From: Lithodes maja | Taxonomy: Eukaryota; Arthropoda; Malacostraca; Decapoda; Lithodidae | Direction: 5' to 3' | Assembly: GCA_037953745.1 (NCBI GenBank) | Contig: JBAKBP010001615.1 | Span: forward strand, 142,145-206,144 | Length of the DNA stretch: 64,000 nt | Part shown: positions 53,084-64,000 of the stretch, in pieces | How positions within the stretch are numbered: the stretch's first letter is position 1 | Layout: the number at the start of each line of letters is the position of its first letter | Program-made: the position numbers and the translations under genes | The notes under the pieces: generated by a model | The model's input: the letters and a program-made list of their open reading frames with translations, nothing else | What the model was told of the DNA's origin: nothing | Database searches by the model: none

Positions 53084-53189
53084 TTAATCATTCAAGAGTG
53101 CCTGAATGAACCCTAATATAGCAGAAACAGGTGGAAATATGCCCGCAGCGTAAGTGTTATTAATATAATTGCTAGCAAGTCATGAATGC

Positions 53190-53905
53190 ATTTTCTATCT
53201 TTTCACACCTTATTCAACTCTGAAAGACATTACGACAGTCTACAGAAGATTAAACATTATGTTGTTGTTGTTAGCAAATATTTTGAACACTGCATATTTT
53301 TATTACATTCATACACCTTACTTAACCTTTCAACAGACATCACTACAGTCCAGAGCAAACAAAACAAAATTTAGTTTTCAAACAAGTCTTTTTAAATACA
53401 TTTTCTAAATTGGCACACTTTTTTCAACATCTGGCCCGCACATACAGTCCAGAGGAAAGGATAAAATGATTTACTTATTGAGAGTCTGTCTTTCAGGTTT
53501 CTACACACTTTATACACCACCTGGCATATTGCTTACAGTCCAGAGCATATGAAACATGACTTGGTTAATGCTAGCGAATCTTTCAAATACATTTTCTACA
53601 CTGGCACAACTTCTTCGATATCATGCAGACATAACTACAATCCAGATCACATGGAATACGATGTAGTTTTTGTGATTTTTATTTTCAAATACTGTACCCA
53701 TGTCTTAATCAACATCTGGCAGACATTACTACAATCCAGAACAAATGAAACACTAATATTGTGAGCGTCTTTGAAATATATTTTCTAACTTTGTAACATT
53801 ATTCATTGTATTCAACATCTGGGAGACATTATTAATCCAGACTCCAGAGCAACTAAAACACTCTTTAGTTATTGGGAGTGAGTCTTAAAAATATGTAGGC
53901 TACAG
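53190..53905 (+). repeat. Degenerate ~97-bp tandem repeat, left part
   Basis: The motif CATCTGGCAGACATTACTACAG followed by TCCAGAGCAAATGAAACAC recurs in decayed form at spacings of about 88-104 bp (near 53348, 53447, 53535, 53637, 53731 and 53835). The array continues at 55986, on the other side of the Tigger-like element. Confidence 0.7.
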
Positions 53906-53907
53906 TA

Positions 53908-55983
53908 CAGTCAACCCTCAAAATACGAGCAATCAAAGCTACGCTTGAACCACAATTGAGGCAATAAAATCGAAAAATACGCTCAATTATTCAAATGTAC
54001 ACGGCTCCGCGCCGAGCGAGAATCGATTTGTATCTGTTCGAGTGTCGGGCGGCCATATTGGCATGACGTCTGGCCCTCCGACGTCATCGCCGTTGACAGT
54101 GGACAGACACACATCTCCCGTACCAAACTATTATGTATCTATAAAGCACAGCAGGATATTATGAATCTATTAAAAGACTGTTCTTCGTTTTTTATTGCAT
54201 GTACAGTATCATTTATTAACCAAACAAAATCGGAAATGGAAAATCTGTTTCTGTTCAGGAGTTAGGCGAGGTTGTTTACACTTCTCTCGAAAGTCGTTTC
54301 AAAGCTTACTGCTCTCCCCTGGCTAAATGATGTGAAGCCAATTCCATAATATGTATATGAGCTATAGAACTATATCACTTGATACTATGAATGAAACTAT
54401 ATACAGAGTGTATTGCTTTTCGACTCAAAACTTTACCACTAGGCCTATTATTTTGGTCGATTCGTCTCGGGTGCAGCACTATCGATTGATGGCGCAGATC
54501 CATAACATCAGCGTTGCTCAACCACTACCAATGGGAGTTAATTTACGTTTGTCTTATTTTTATACATTAAATGTATAGTATTTTGTGTGGTAGTTTATGG
54601 TATAAACACATCTTTGTACAGTAATATGTTATATATTTTGTGGTTTTTAGGTGATGAAAGGTAGAAATAGTACACCTTTCGGTCGGTGCCAGAACCAATA
54701 CCTATTTTTCCCATTTATCTTTAACTTCTAACACTGCATTTCCTGTTACCCCAAAGTCTGATAACCCACTCTCATTATAGTGGGGTGGCACAAAATGAAC
54801 AAGGGGCGATCCAGACTTTTAAATATATACATTACTGTATATGGACAACCTTTCCTGACTATTTTTAACAATGAAAGTAAATATGCATTGCAGAATAATT
54901 ACTACAAAGCAAATAAAGACAAAATAAAAGCGAAATAGCATAATATACCAAATATCATGAGGTATGTCAGGGACTGGAATAATCGACAACAGAGCATATC
55001 GGCAATAAATTTGAATATGTACAATTTAAGATGTGTTGTGACATTACATATTAGGTGAAATTATACAACATATTTATTTGTTTAATAGTAGAGCAAGAAA
55101 TAATAGCATACATAGAAATGTCAATAATTCTGAGGAGGAGCGACGGATTAATTACCGTGACGAACACTGATTTTCTGAACTTGACTCTTGGGAAGACGAC
55201 AAGGTCAAGGTCACGAGGCTACAAGCACATGCTCAGCTCGGCCACTTCTCCCTCACTACCCTCAGCACTCCCCACGCAGCCGTGGTGCTTTGCTAAACTC
55301 TGACAAATGTTATGATATTTATATATATGCGTGTACTGTTACTTAGTAATATTGTATTGTGTAACCTAATCAACCCAAATGATATAAATTTAAGTAAGAA
55401 TAAACCAAAATATAATCATGATTAGGTGCGAATGGAGTGGCACCGCGGCTGCGGCCATGTGCTCCAACGTGTATAAACAACAGGCTTTACATATCAAGAT
55501 CAATATTTGAGCCATCATTTCGATATTGTTTTGATCTAGTTGAATTTGTAAAAAAGTGTGATGACTATTCATATAATATAATCGCTTACTTTGGGGTATT
55601 ATATATAATAACTCCGGTAGGTTATCGGCCTTCTATAGGATTATGACGCTTCTTTTGGACATTCTGAGGATATAGATAGGTACATTTATAATTATGATAT
55701 CCAAATCGATTATTTATATATGGATATAATTATACAAAAAGTCTTAAAACTGTTATCAAGCTCCGAAAGTCTGAATCGGGTTGAGTTTCGACCCTGTGTA
55801 GGAGCAGGGTTGAGTTGGCTTGATATTGGACACCCTCTTATGGCATTTGGGTGTGAAATACGACACCATTTCCAGTCTATCGGAGATAATGCTGGTAAAG
55901 GAAAATGCGGCTTATGTACGCGCAAATAAAACTATGTGCCGACAGCGCAGTATGCATCCCCCGCGTAATTTGAGGGTTCACTG
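53908..55983. mobile_element. Tigger/pogo-like element, 2.1 kb, no transposase left
   Basis: Termini CAGTCAACCCTCAAAATACG and CAGTGAACCCTCAAATTACG are flanked by TA at 53906-53907 and 55984-55985. The size is that of a full Tigger element, but I find no recognisable transposase frame. The longest frames (for example 55055-55303) are featureless. It interrupts the ~97-bp tandem repeat. Confidence 0.75.
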
Positions 55984-55985
55984 TA

Positions 55986-56165
55986 GGCTACTGTATTTTA
56001 CATTTACACACCTTAATAAACATCTGGCAGACACAATAATCCTGAGCAAATGAAACACTATTAAGTATATTGCAAAGTCTAATACATTGTATTTTGTACA
56101 CCTTATGCAGCATCTGGTAGATATTACTACAGTCCACAGCAAATACAACCTAGTGACATCTGGGA
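55986..56165 (+). repeat. Degenerate ~97-bp tandem repeat, right part
   Basis: This holds further copies of the unit, at about 56020 (CATCTGGCAGACACAATAATCC) and 56110 (CATCTGGTAGATATTACTAC). It continues the array at 53190-53905. Confidence 0.65.
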
Positions 56166-56485
56166 GGAGAGTGGAATGAATACTTTCCACCAATTGTTTA
56201 TGGCAGTAAGCACAATCAGACATGAACAATATCTTAAATTCATATGATAAATGGCTTGAAATGAGGTACAAGTTCTTATCAAAGCCACCCAAAAGCTTAC
56301 ATTTGCTCAATGAGGCCATCCAAAAACAATAGGGAGATTATAATGTAAAACTTGCAAAATAAACAAACCAAAACAGGGAAGACACAATATAGAGACAAAA
56401 GAACTTATCAAAATCACTATGTGGAAATATAGCATAACAAATTAAAAAAATTAAATAAAAGAACACAAACCCACCACAACATTTT
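56166..56485. other. AT-rich unassigned stretch
   Basis: No gene or repeat terminus is recognised before the LINE fragment starts. Confidence 0.4.
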
Positions 56486-58191
56486 TACATAACTACACGA
56501 GTAGTAGATGAAGGAATCCGTGGGAAAGAGGAAGTGGCTATAATTGTGAAGGAGGAGTTGAGAGAGTTGAGCGACTGTCTACTAGGGTTTGATGAAACTG
56601 AAAATATTATAGTTTTAGGGGACCTAAATGCGAGGGTAGGAAATGAGCCTGTTGAGGGAGTCATCAGTAGCTTTGGTGTGGATGGTGTAAACGAGAGTGG
56701 AGAAAGACTGAAAAATGTATGTGGAGAGTGCAGATTGAGTGTAGGTAATCCGTCCTTCGAAAAAAGGCGTATACACAAGTATACATGGCATAGACTTGTG
56801 AGGGGAGAGATTGTAGAGAGGGCATTGATGGATTATGTGCTGGTGACAAGGGAAAGATTTGTAGACTGCTGGATGTGAATGTGCTGAGAGGTGAGACGGA
56901 GGGTATGTCGGATCATTACCTGGTGGAGGGAAAGCTAAGAGTTAGGAGTTAGAGGAGAATGAGAGACAAGCGTGAAGTAAGAGAGGTAATAAGAGTTAGT
57001 GAGTTAGAGAAGAGTGCAAAAGAGAGGGAGTACAAGGAAAGACTAAATGAAAAGTGGATGGAAGTGAGAGAGATGGAAGAGAGAGAAGTAATATGCGGGA
57101 GGTGTGGCAGAGTGGTCTTGCCACTGGACTGGTAATCCAATGGACCCGGGTTTGAATCCCAATATGTCAATGTGAAGATATTATTGGGATGGAATTTGTG
57201 CTGTACCTAGTTTCAGTGCATTACCACAGCACACCGAAATGCCAAAAAAATACCCTCATTGTTCCCTGATTAAATAGCACTGTATGAATATTCTCATATT
57301 CAAAATATACTACAGGGGGGCAATGCCTAGTGAGTTAATTGCTCAATAGGTGGCGTTCTGAGAGTGAGGGTATGAGTCTGGGGGATGAGACTGTGAAGCA
57401 CGGAGGCGAATCGGCTTCAGAGATGGAGTTGCTTCGAGCCGTGAATAGGTGCTTTGCATGTCTCACTCCCTAGACTGGAACAAGACCTTACGGGCCTCAC
57501 CGTGTTCAGCGGTAGATTGTGCAGGCTCTCAGCCTATGCCCGAGAGGGAGTAGTTGGAATATAGAAAAAAAAAAAAAAAAGGAAAGCATGAGGCAGAGGT
57601 ATCAGGAAGGGAAGCGAGTGGTGGAATGATACGGTGAGAAAGGCAGTTGAGGAGAAGAGACAGTGTTTTGAGAGGGTTTTACAGGATGGTGGTGTTGAGG
57701 TGTGGGAGAGGTACAAGGAGAAAAGGAGAGAGGCAAAACGGAAAATTAGAGAAGCGAAAAAAGATGCAAATGAAAGGTGGGGGCAAAAATTGAGTGAGAA
57801 TTTTGAAGAACGAAAGAAGATGTTCTGGAAGGAGGTAAATTGAGTAAGGAAAGGAGGACAAAAGAGGGAAGAGTCAGTGAAAGATGCAAATGGAGAATTA
57901 CTAGTGGAAGGAGTTGAAGTGAGGAAAAGATATGCTGAGTATTTTGAATCTTTGCTAAATGCAAGAGATGGAAGAGAAGCAGTGATTGAAGCCATGGTTG
58001 ATAGAGATAGGTTACCCAGGTCACCCAGGTGGCAGGGAATGAATGAAAGGATTGAGGACAATGAGGTGAAAGAAGCAGTGAAACAAATGAGAGCGGGAAA
58101 AGCAGAAGGTTTGGATGGTATCGCTGTGGAGTGTATAAAGAAGGGTGGAGATATGATAATATATTGGTTGGTGAGACTTTTCAATGTGTGC
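56486..58191 (+). pseudogene. RTE-like LINE ORF2: endonuclease to RT start, with a SINE inserted
   Basis: The endonuclease shows VVDEGIRGKEEVAIIVKEEL, IIVLGDLNARVGNEPVEGVI, FGVDGVNESGERLKNVCGEC, IHKYTWHRL and ALMDYVLVTRERF. A frame change near 56870 follows (then MSDHYLVEGKLRV), and a linker with REYKERLNEKWMEV. After the SINE it continues with VRKAVEEKRQCFERVLQDGG, DANERWGQKLSENFEERKKM, DGREAVIEAMVDRDRLP and MRAGKAEGLDGIAVECIKKG, the start of RT. It ends at the DIRS-2 border after RLFNVCY. It is a different family from the LINE at 25479-27736, with no PHD insert visible. Confidence 0.8.
57099..57582 (+). mobile_element. tRNA-derived SINE with poly(A) tail
   Basis: The 5' head reads GGAGGTGTGGCAGAGTGGTC (A box) and CCCGGGTTTGAATCCCA (B box). 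The anticodon arm TGGA-CTGGTAA-TCCA shows anticodon GGT, suggesting a Thr tRNA origin. A tRNA-unrelated body of about 390 bp follows, and an A run at about 57566-57582 ends it. It interrupts LINE coding sequence. No clear target duplication is visible. The acceptor stem is imperfect, so this is not a tRNA gene. Confidence 0.7.
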
Positions 58192-58990
58192 TATTTATTA
58201 GTGGCCCCTCCATCATTTACGATATGCCTATTAAATAATAGCTCTCTTTCAAACACCCGCGGTCAACCTGTTTGAAACACCCGCCACAGGGGAAAGAGTA
58301 CTAAACATAATAAGTGCAATGCTAATTCCCTTATAGTCTTTATGATTGGGTACTCACTACGAAAAAAACTTCGTAAAAAACAAAAAACAAAAAATAACTT
58401 AATAATTTTTATATTAACACCTAACGAGCGGCCTAGGCGGTAATTTATATGTACCGCCCAGCGGGGTGTTTTTACCCTAAATAGGGTTGTTTACGTGATC
58501 ATTTTCATGCCTAAATAAGACCCAGAGCGTAAAACAAGTATCTATCCCTGAAAGGGCATAAACAGAGCTTTCCAATGACACCCCAACCATCCTTGTATGA
58601 CCACTGGTTTTCTTGCAACGATCGCGCAACACGAGTGCAAAAACCATGTAATTAGGTACTTTCCCTACATCATTCCCTGTGTAGCGAGTGTGAGGGGGGA
58701 TGGAAGGGTGGTTTTCACTTCAGTTGGCCCACCGCGGTGGTGGGCGGCGGTCATAGCCTTACTACGCTCCTCACACCGCTCAGCTCTCTCTCTCTGCAAC
58801 ATTACGTGCTGAAAATGGCACACAACATAAGTTGTGAACCGCCACTTAGTCCAAATTTATTTCACACGACATAAGTTGCGCGCCGCCAAAGAAGGGTTAA
58901 AGCTTTCCAACTCGTGGATGTCTTTTGTGGATTTTACCTGAGACGCTGAACCAAGCGACGCCATTCCTCCTTCCTTTCCCTGCGGCCATA
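58192..58990 (+). repeat. DIRS-2 5' ITR, interrupted by a TTAA element
   Basis: The ITR is diverged from that of DIRS-1 (for example AACACCCGCGGTCAACC in place of AACACTAATCCGCCG). It is continuous once 58418-58896 is removed, ending with CTTCCTTTCCCTGCGGCC. Confidence 0.7.
58418..58896. mobile_element. TTAA-flanked MITE family 3
   Basis: TTAA lies at 58414-58417 and 58897-58900. The ends CACCTAACGAGCGGC and (other strand) CCCTTCTTTGGCGGC are a weak inverted repeat. DIRS-1 lacks this sequence at the same place in its ITR, which supports a separate insertion of about 479 bp. An alternative left border at TTAA near 58399 is possible. Confidence 0.55.
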
Positions 58991-60156
58991 GTGTGTAGAC
59001 GTGCCTATCCTGTCCTCCGCTTTATTCGACGTTCGTTCAACTCTAGTGAGTCCTTTGCTCATTTGTATTTATCTGAGATGTTCTAGAATAGGTTTAGACT
59101 AGCTAGGACTAGCGGCCCCATTGGTACGTCCGCAGGGAAGTGTTAAAATAGGGTACTTGTGTGTAGGCGCCCACTAGGTCCGCATCGGACGCGCACGCCA
59201 TGTGTATTTGTTTTTGTTCTGCGCCTTAGCTTTGCTATATATTAGTTATTTAGGAGGATATATACATCCGCGGAACGTTGCTTCTAGCCATCCCTATGAG
59301 GTAGTTGCATTTTGTGTATATTATAGCAGACGTTCTGGTCTAAGAGTTGCCCCACGTGGTGTAGAACTTTCCAGAATCGTAGTTTGCTCTTTTTCCCCTC
59401 TGGTGTGGGGTTTTCTACATTCGCTGCTGCTGTGTCATCTTCGGAGGTAAGGGTATCATATTCATCGAAATAATGACCATGAGCCTCGTGGCCAGCCTCA
59501 GTAGGGATATTCTTAGTAGGCTAGGGGTTAGGGGTATTTTGTATTGCTTAATTAATACTGTGTATTATCCCTAAGATGTGACCTTCGCTTTCATGTGGTG
59601 ATATTATACATGATTGCAAGGTGTCAGGAGACGTTCTGACTGATTTTTTTTTTTTTTTTTTTTGGTGGCTGACTTACTCCGACAAGTCGGTACCTTCAAA
59701 ATTTGTTTTTTCTTTCGGCGATCTTTACCGGGTATTGATGCCAGAAGCTCGCCTTGCAGGCGAGCAAGGAAAATTCCAATAAACCCGGCGTGGTGTGGTG
59801 TACCACTAGACTCTCGGCGGAAGTGCAGATTCCTAAGGGAGTGATGTCGGCCCGGCCGAGCAAACTCGCCCAAACCTCACGCCTCACGCGGCATGAATTG
59901 ACTAATGACGCCCGGCGGAAAAGTCCAGTGAGGTAATTAACTATCACTCAGGTCCTGGTAGACGATTAGTAAGTTAATTAAATAGTTAATACGGGCCAGT
60001 GACAATTAGTCACAGGTAAGCAGTTCACAATACGAAAGGGTCATCAAGGTCTTTTCACAAACGAATACAACGGAACATTAGAGTAGCGGTTAGCCTACAT
60101 CTAATTTTCCGGCGTATTTGGGGTGTTTTGATGTGTGAACCTCGCGGTTTATCCTT
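58991..60156 (+). other. DIRS-2 leader
   Basis: This is noncoding sequence between ITR and gag. It includes a T run of about 22 at 59644-59664 and an ACGCCCGGCGG motif near 59909, like the CGCCGGG elements of the DIRS-1 interior. Short frames here have no features. Confidence 0.45.
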
Positions 60157-60273
60157 ATGAGCATTGATTCCTGGAAATGTTCATTTCCAGACCACGGCAC
60201 ATCTGTAGCGGCACAGGACTGCAGGGGAGGGGGCCGATCCCGGAGGGGGGGGAGGGGGGTCGTTAGCTCCATC

Positions 60274-61897
60274 ATGCCTCTAGTCACTCTTTGTGCTACA
60301 CCCACTTGCTCTCTTATTCCGGTCTTTGCACGTAAGCTGTGCGTGAAGTGTGTTAAATGCCTAGATAGGTCTCGGGGTCTTTGGGTTTCTAAGCGATTTC
60401 CTATTTGCACTGACCTCAGAAATGAATTGTTTAACAAGAAAGACCAATCATGCCTAGTGGCACTAAAAGAGATTAAAACTATATCTAATGCCTATTCTAA
60501 AGACATTGCCTATAAGGCATTACATTGTGATGATGAGGCTCTGTGGGACCATCTTGTAATAAAGTCACCAGTGCTGAAATCTCCCCCTTCTAAGTCAAGT
60601 TCCAAAGCTAAAGCTAAACCCAAAATTCTTTCGAAAGAGTTGGTGAGTAGTAGTGACAGTGACTCTTGTAAAGCAACCCCCCCCCCCCCCCAAGCCGCCA
60701 TAAGAGGGCGCGTTCTACTTCGCCACAGGACCAGTCCAGGTCCAGGTCCAGGTCGCCCCTCAAGCGGTCTTCTCAGTCTTCAGCAGAGACTTCAAGGTCT
60801 AGATAGAGACGCAAGGATGACGTGGCGACATCAAGCCATAGTAAATCTGATAAGGGTCAATAACAGTCCCGTAAGGAGGAGACGCAGTCGCAGCACCGGC
60901 AAACGCCGGAGTCGCGGCCACCGCCCTCCGCCTATACCTCTACAAGGCCTAACGTTCAATCTGGCAGTTCCGAGGTAGGGACGGAGGGAGCTGAGTCAAC
61001 TCCCAGGGATGGGGATGGTGAGGGTTACTTTGAACCAAAGGACTTAAATTTTGCAATCCCAAAATTAAACTTAAACATGCCATTGAGCCGGCCTCCTATA
61101 GTATCTCAGAGAGTGTTGGCTGAACAATACCGGGGGTACACGGCGAGTGAGCCACGAGACTATGAAGGTTCCCAGTTAAGTTAGGTTATCCCAGATTCCC
61201 GAACTAATGTTGAACAAGGGCGTAGTGTGTGGAGGCACCCTGAACCCTTGAGTGTAGAACCCGTTAATCAGTATCAGGAGGATAACAGGGAGAGTGCTAA
61301 TGTGGACAATCTCCCTTCATCTGTCCCTGATTTAGTGTGGCCAGACAATGATTTGAGGAAGGGTCGGAAGTAGGGTCTGAGTCATCAAAAGGGTCACATA
61401 GCAAATGTATTACTACAGATAATTTAGATTACATTTAACACAGGGTAAACAAGCAATATAATGTACCAAAGAAATCACAGGATACTCCCACAGCTACGCC
61501 GGGAGCTCCTCCGATTGGTTCAGTTGTGCGGCCTTTAGAGCCGGCCAGAGTTGTTGTTCCACCCAATGTGTCACTTCCCCCCACTAACGTAACTCATGTA
61601 ACTGACTCGGCGAGTGGCACTACAGTGCCCGCCGCTTTAACTACTACCAATGTGCGTGTCATCACGGATATTACTCCCCCTCCTTTAGACAAAATTCCCC
61701 TCAAGAAAGGCCCAATGCCTCTCTTGTATGGGCCCGATTGCTCTTGGGTTCCTGTAACGGCACAAAATCCGGCCATGGCACAGACAAACATATGGGGCGA
61801 GGTCCCAGTCCCTAGTGAGTGGGTAATAGAAATGAATAAGAGTAAGAAGTTAATGGCAAAAGATAAGCACGGTCAACTTTTAGACGTAACGGTGTAG
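60274..61897 (+). pseudogene. DIRS-like gag, frameshifted at a poly-C run
   Basis: From ATG 60274 (or upstream ATG 60157) a frame encodes a Cys-containing N-terminus (LCATPTC, KLCVKCVKC), then NELFNKKDQSCLVALKEIKT and a Lys/Ser-rich linker. At the C run (60678-60690) the frame must change to continue as an SR-rich domain (QDQSRSRSRSPLKRSSQSS), then EGYFEPKDLNFAIPKLNLNM and SQRVLAEQYRGY. Several stops interrupt it (near 60807, 60862, 61182 and 61370). The last part, PLKKGPMPLLYGPDCSWVPV to KHGQLLDVTV, ends at 61897. The gag call rests on position behind a DIRS ITR, the Cys motifs and the SR-rich part. Confidence 0.5.
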
Positions 61898-61927
61898 GCC
61901 ATCCCAAATGTTTATTACTGTGAGTTT

Positions 61928-63740
61928 TGTTACGATCGGGTCTCGTATAAATCAGTGGCTCTTATACTTTGGACTAGGCTGGCATAAATGCAACAACGGA
62001 AACGCTAGATCCAACCCCTGATATATAATCCCGTCGAACAAAGAACACATATACCCTCCAGAGTTATATCTGCAATAGCGGGGTATCTTAACTCTCAGTA
62101 TCTATGTGCTTCTACTATAGGCTGATGTTCTCTGAAACAGCCTATTACCTATAACATATGGTTGCTTAGTTATGGTACACAAGGAAAAGATAGTTAACTT
62201 AATTAAATCACAAGAATGATCTAATGCAAACAAGAAGAAGGTTTACTTAACGTTACTTTAATCAATATCTGTCACTCCTTTATGAAAGAAAGTGTTGTAA
62301 AGTCCTCAAGCACCGAACAAGGAATCTTCTGAATAATGTCGGATGCTACTAAGAAGAACGTATCAGAAATGGAACCACAAAATAGCAGGAGGCAGGACAA
62401 TGCACGTGTAGGCTAAATACACAAAAAGGCTGGACCTATAATGTTATTGGACACAAGAATATTATAAGCGGTGCAACAGTAATAAAGCTCGCCACGAAAA
62501 AGTAGTACTCCTATTAACAAAACCGGTCTATGCTGGTTGTGTCTCAATACAGCAACCTAGACCTCAAAATGCTTGTGTAGAAATAATGGGTATGCATAAA
62601 AGAGTATATGATCTAATCCAGCTAATGTCTACCCGGGTTAATAAAGTCTAGCTGGGATGCGCAAAGGTACAGAATTCTGGTGGAGCAAGGCAGCTCCTAG
62701 CCTAGTGTGGACCTTGGGTCTGTGCGGCCTGATTACGTTAATATGAAGGGTTGCTCTCTTGAGGATTCTCGATCACAAGTATCGAGTATCCTCCTGGCGA
62801 CCCTCAAAAGTAAAAGCAAATAGAGTTAGAACAGTGTTGGGTGGATTAGGCAAGCAGCCCTCACGCACTACACAGTCTAAACTCCAAGGTACACAGACAA
62901 AAGATCCACCCAGGTAACCCACAGAATCCGTAGTGTCGTGCAGCTCAAAAGTAGCCTACACACAGTGAAAACACCAACAGCAAGGTACCTGATCCCTAGT
63001 CTAGCATTATTTAACCCTGTAGAAACATTAGTGATTGATGGAGACAGTCCGAGCAATACAATCTCCCAAAAAGACAACGACTCTCTTCAACCTTAGCCTA
63101 GTACATAAGAAATGTGAGATCCAGCATATAATACAGTCTGGCCACCAATTCAAGGTGTGGATGCAGGGAACCAGAGGGGGATTGATATTAATAAAAGGTG
63201 AGGAAGTAGTGGAAATGATAAGAGGCAGTAGGAGAAAGATTCTAAGACAAGAGTGTGGAACAGTTCATGGGAGATGCTTAGAGTATGCTGTCTGGGAAGG
63301 ATCTAACAAGGATATTCCCAGGGACCGCCTCGCTGGAGTCCCAGTTCGCAGGAATGGCACGAGGGCGCGCGACAGTCGCCCAGTAAGCAGCCGCCTAGTA
63401 GGCAGTGTTAGGCAGGAGGCAACGAATCCCGCGAGGCCTATGTAAGGGGGCCAGCCACACGCCACACTCACCACCAAGTCACACCACCTGGTCTCTCTCT
63501 CTCTCTCTCTCCCGCTCGCCTTCCCATCATTCAACTACTTAACACAATACTTTCAATTGACTAAATAAAATAGAAAGGATTGTGACAGACGAAAATAAAG
63601 AACAGTTCTGAACTGTCTGCAACACAAGCTCTCTCGAGAAGGAAAGTACACAATGATAGGTAGACTGTAGCTACATTCTCTGCCCTGGCGAGTCCTAGCG
63701 AGTAAGCCATGCGGTTCTGGGGGAAGCGGTGAGCGTCACA
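61928..63740 (-). repeat. LTR of a Gypsy-B relative, diverged, inserted in DIRS-2
   Basis: On the minus strand it starts TGTGACGCTCACCGC at 63740 and ends CGATCGTAACA at 61928. It follows the Gypsy-B LTR along its whole length (AGAACCGCATGGCTTAC, the GA run at 63489-63510, CATTTATGCC near the end) but with many differences. At 1813 bp it matches the single-copy LTR length. It is a 3' LTR, because internal sequence continues above 63740. Confidence 0.85.
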
Positions 63741-64000
63741 CCCTACCCAAGATTTTTAAGAGGCTCCAACTATGAGCTCTAAATCTGACACGCAGAACCC
63801 ATACAAAATTCGCCACTCCTAGCCACCCAGCGACAATGAAATGTAAAGCACAGTTCTCTTCAAAATAACACATTATAAAAATGAACAACCCTTCCCAACA
63901 CAATAGAAGGTCCTGATGTGGCGGCGTCTACGCCGTGGGACCACCTCCCGGAGCTGCCACGCGGCCATCGGCTGCCGACCCTTCCACGGCCGGAGACAAG
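63741..64000 (-). mobile_element. Internal 3' region of a Gypsy-B relative, running off the window
   Basis: Reading leftward toward 63741, the sequence resembles 49400-49576 of Gypsy-B: TGTTGGGAAGGG, AAGAGAACTGTGC and CGCTGGGTGGCTAGG, then AAAATCTTGGGTAGGG before the LTR. The rest of the element lies beyond 64000. Confidence 0.75.

Larger units (their letters stand above)
58192..61927 (+). mobile_element. Second DIRS-like element (DIRS-2), 5' part
   Basis: It starts TATTTATTAGTGGCCCCTCC, the same outer sequence as the 5' ITR of DIRS-1. It shares with it the CTCACTACGAAAAAA...CTTCGTAAAAAA stretch and the later AGCTTTCCA...CGTGGATG stretch. A leader and a gag-like pseudogene follow. It is interrupted at 61928 by an LTR, and the 3' part lies beyond the window or is lost. 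It sits in an RTE-like LINE. Confidence 0.7.

Noticed and set aside
57099..57171. Functional Thr tRNA gene
   Set aside because: The acceptor stem is imperfect and a SINE body with a poly(A) tail follows, so it is a SINE head.

Overview
This is a repeat-packed piece of an animal nuclear genome, most likely an arthropod and plausibly a decapod crustacean. That placement is an inference from the mix of RTE-like and CR1-like LINEs, Ty3/gypsy, DIRS, piggyBac, hAT-like and Tigger-like elements and (ATT)n tails; no host marker gene confirms it. I recognise no host protein-coding gene and no functional RNA gene. Almost everything that can be explained is a transposable element, and the elements are inserted into one another in a readable order.

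Region 1 (1-7140): scrambled LTR-retrotransposon pol fragments in both orientations (1-2181), then a 5'-truncated RTE-type LINE (2177-3302, resuming at 5031-5084). A second LINE, which carries a piece of a MITE at its 5' end, is inserted in the RTE 3' UTR (3303-5030). A broken LINE ORF1 on the minus strand follows (5085-6860), then the 3' end of a second, minus-strand RTE LINE.

Region 2 (6861-27736): this minus-strand RTE LINE is split by three insertions. The largest is a 16.2-kb unit, Gypsy-A (7141-23313, TSD CGCAT). Gypsy-A itself holds an hAT-like element in its leader (21628-22606, 8-bp TSD) and a 9.27-kb DIRS-like tyrosine-recombinase element in its 3' LTR (7374-16646, no TSD). The DIRS element has long inverted terminal repeats, an internal complementary region that joins the two termini, a broken tyrosine recombinase and a large internal repeat array. 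It also contains a TTAA-flanked MITE (14445-15033).

Region 3 (27737-39304): TTAA-flanked MITEs, a Tigger-like MITE, a degraded CR1-like LINE with ORF1 and ORF2 (31476-35573), fold-back repeats and stretches I cannot assign.

Region 4 (39305-53087): a piggyBac transposon whose transposase ORF (888 codons once the insertion is discounted) is split by a 9.08-kb LTR element, Gypsy-B (42292-51369, TSD ATCT). Gypsy-B carries a MITE in its gag. A Tigger-like fold-back element sits just upstream of the transposase start.

Region 5 (53088-64000): a decayed ~97-bp tandem repeat split by a 2.1-kb Tigger-like element, an RTE-like LINE containing a tRNA-derived SINE, a second DIRS-like element (5' ITR and gag) and, inside its gag, an older minus-strand relative of Gypsy-B that runs off the window end.

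The genes do not form a host pathway. They are gag, pol, transposase and recombinase genes of competing mobile elements, almost all broken. Several insertions can be checked inside the window because an unoccupied copy of the target is also present.
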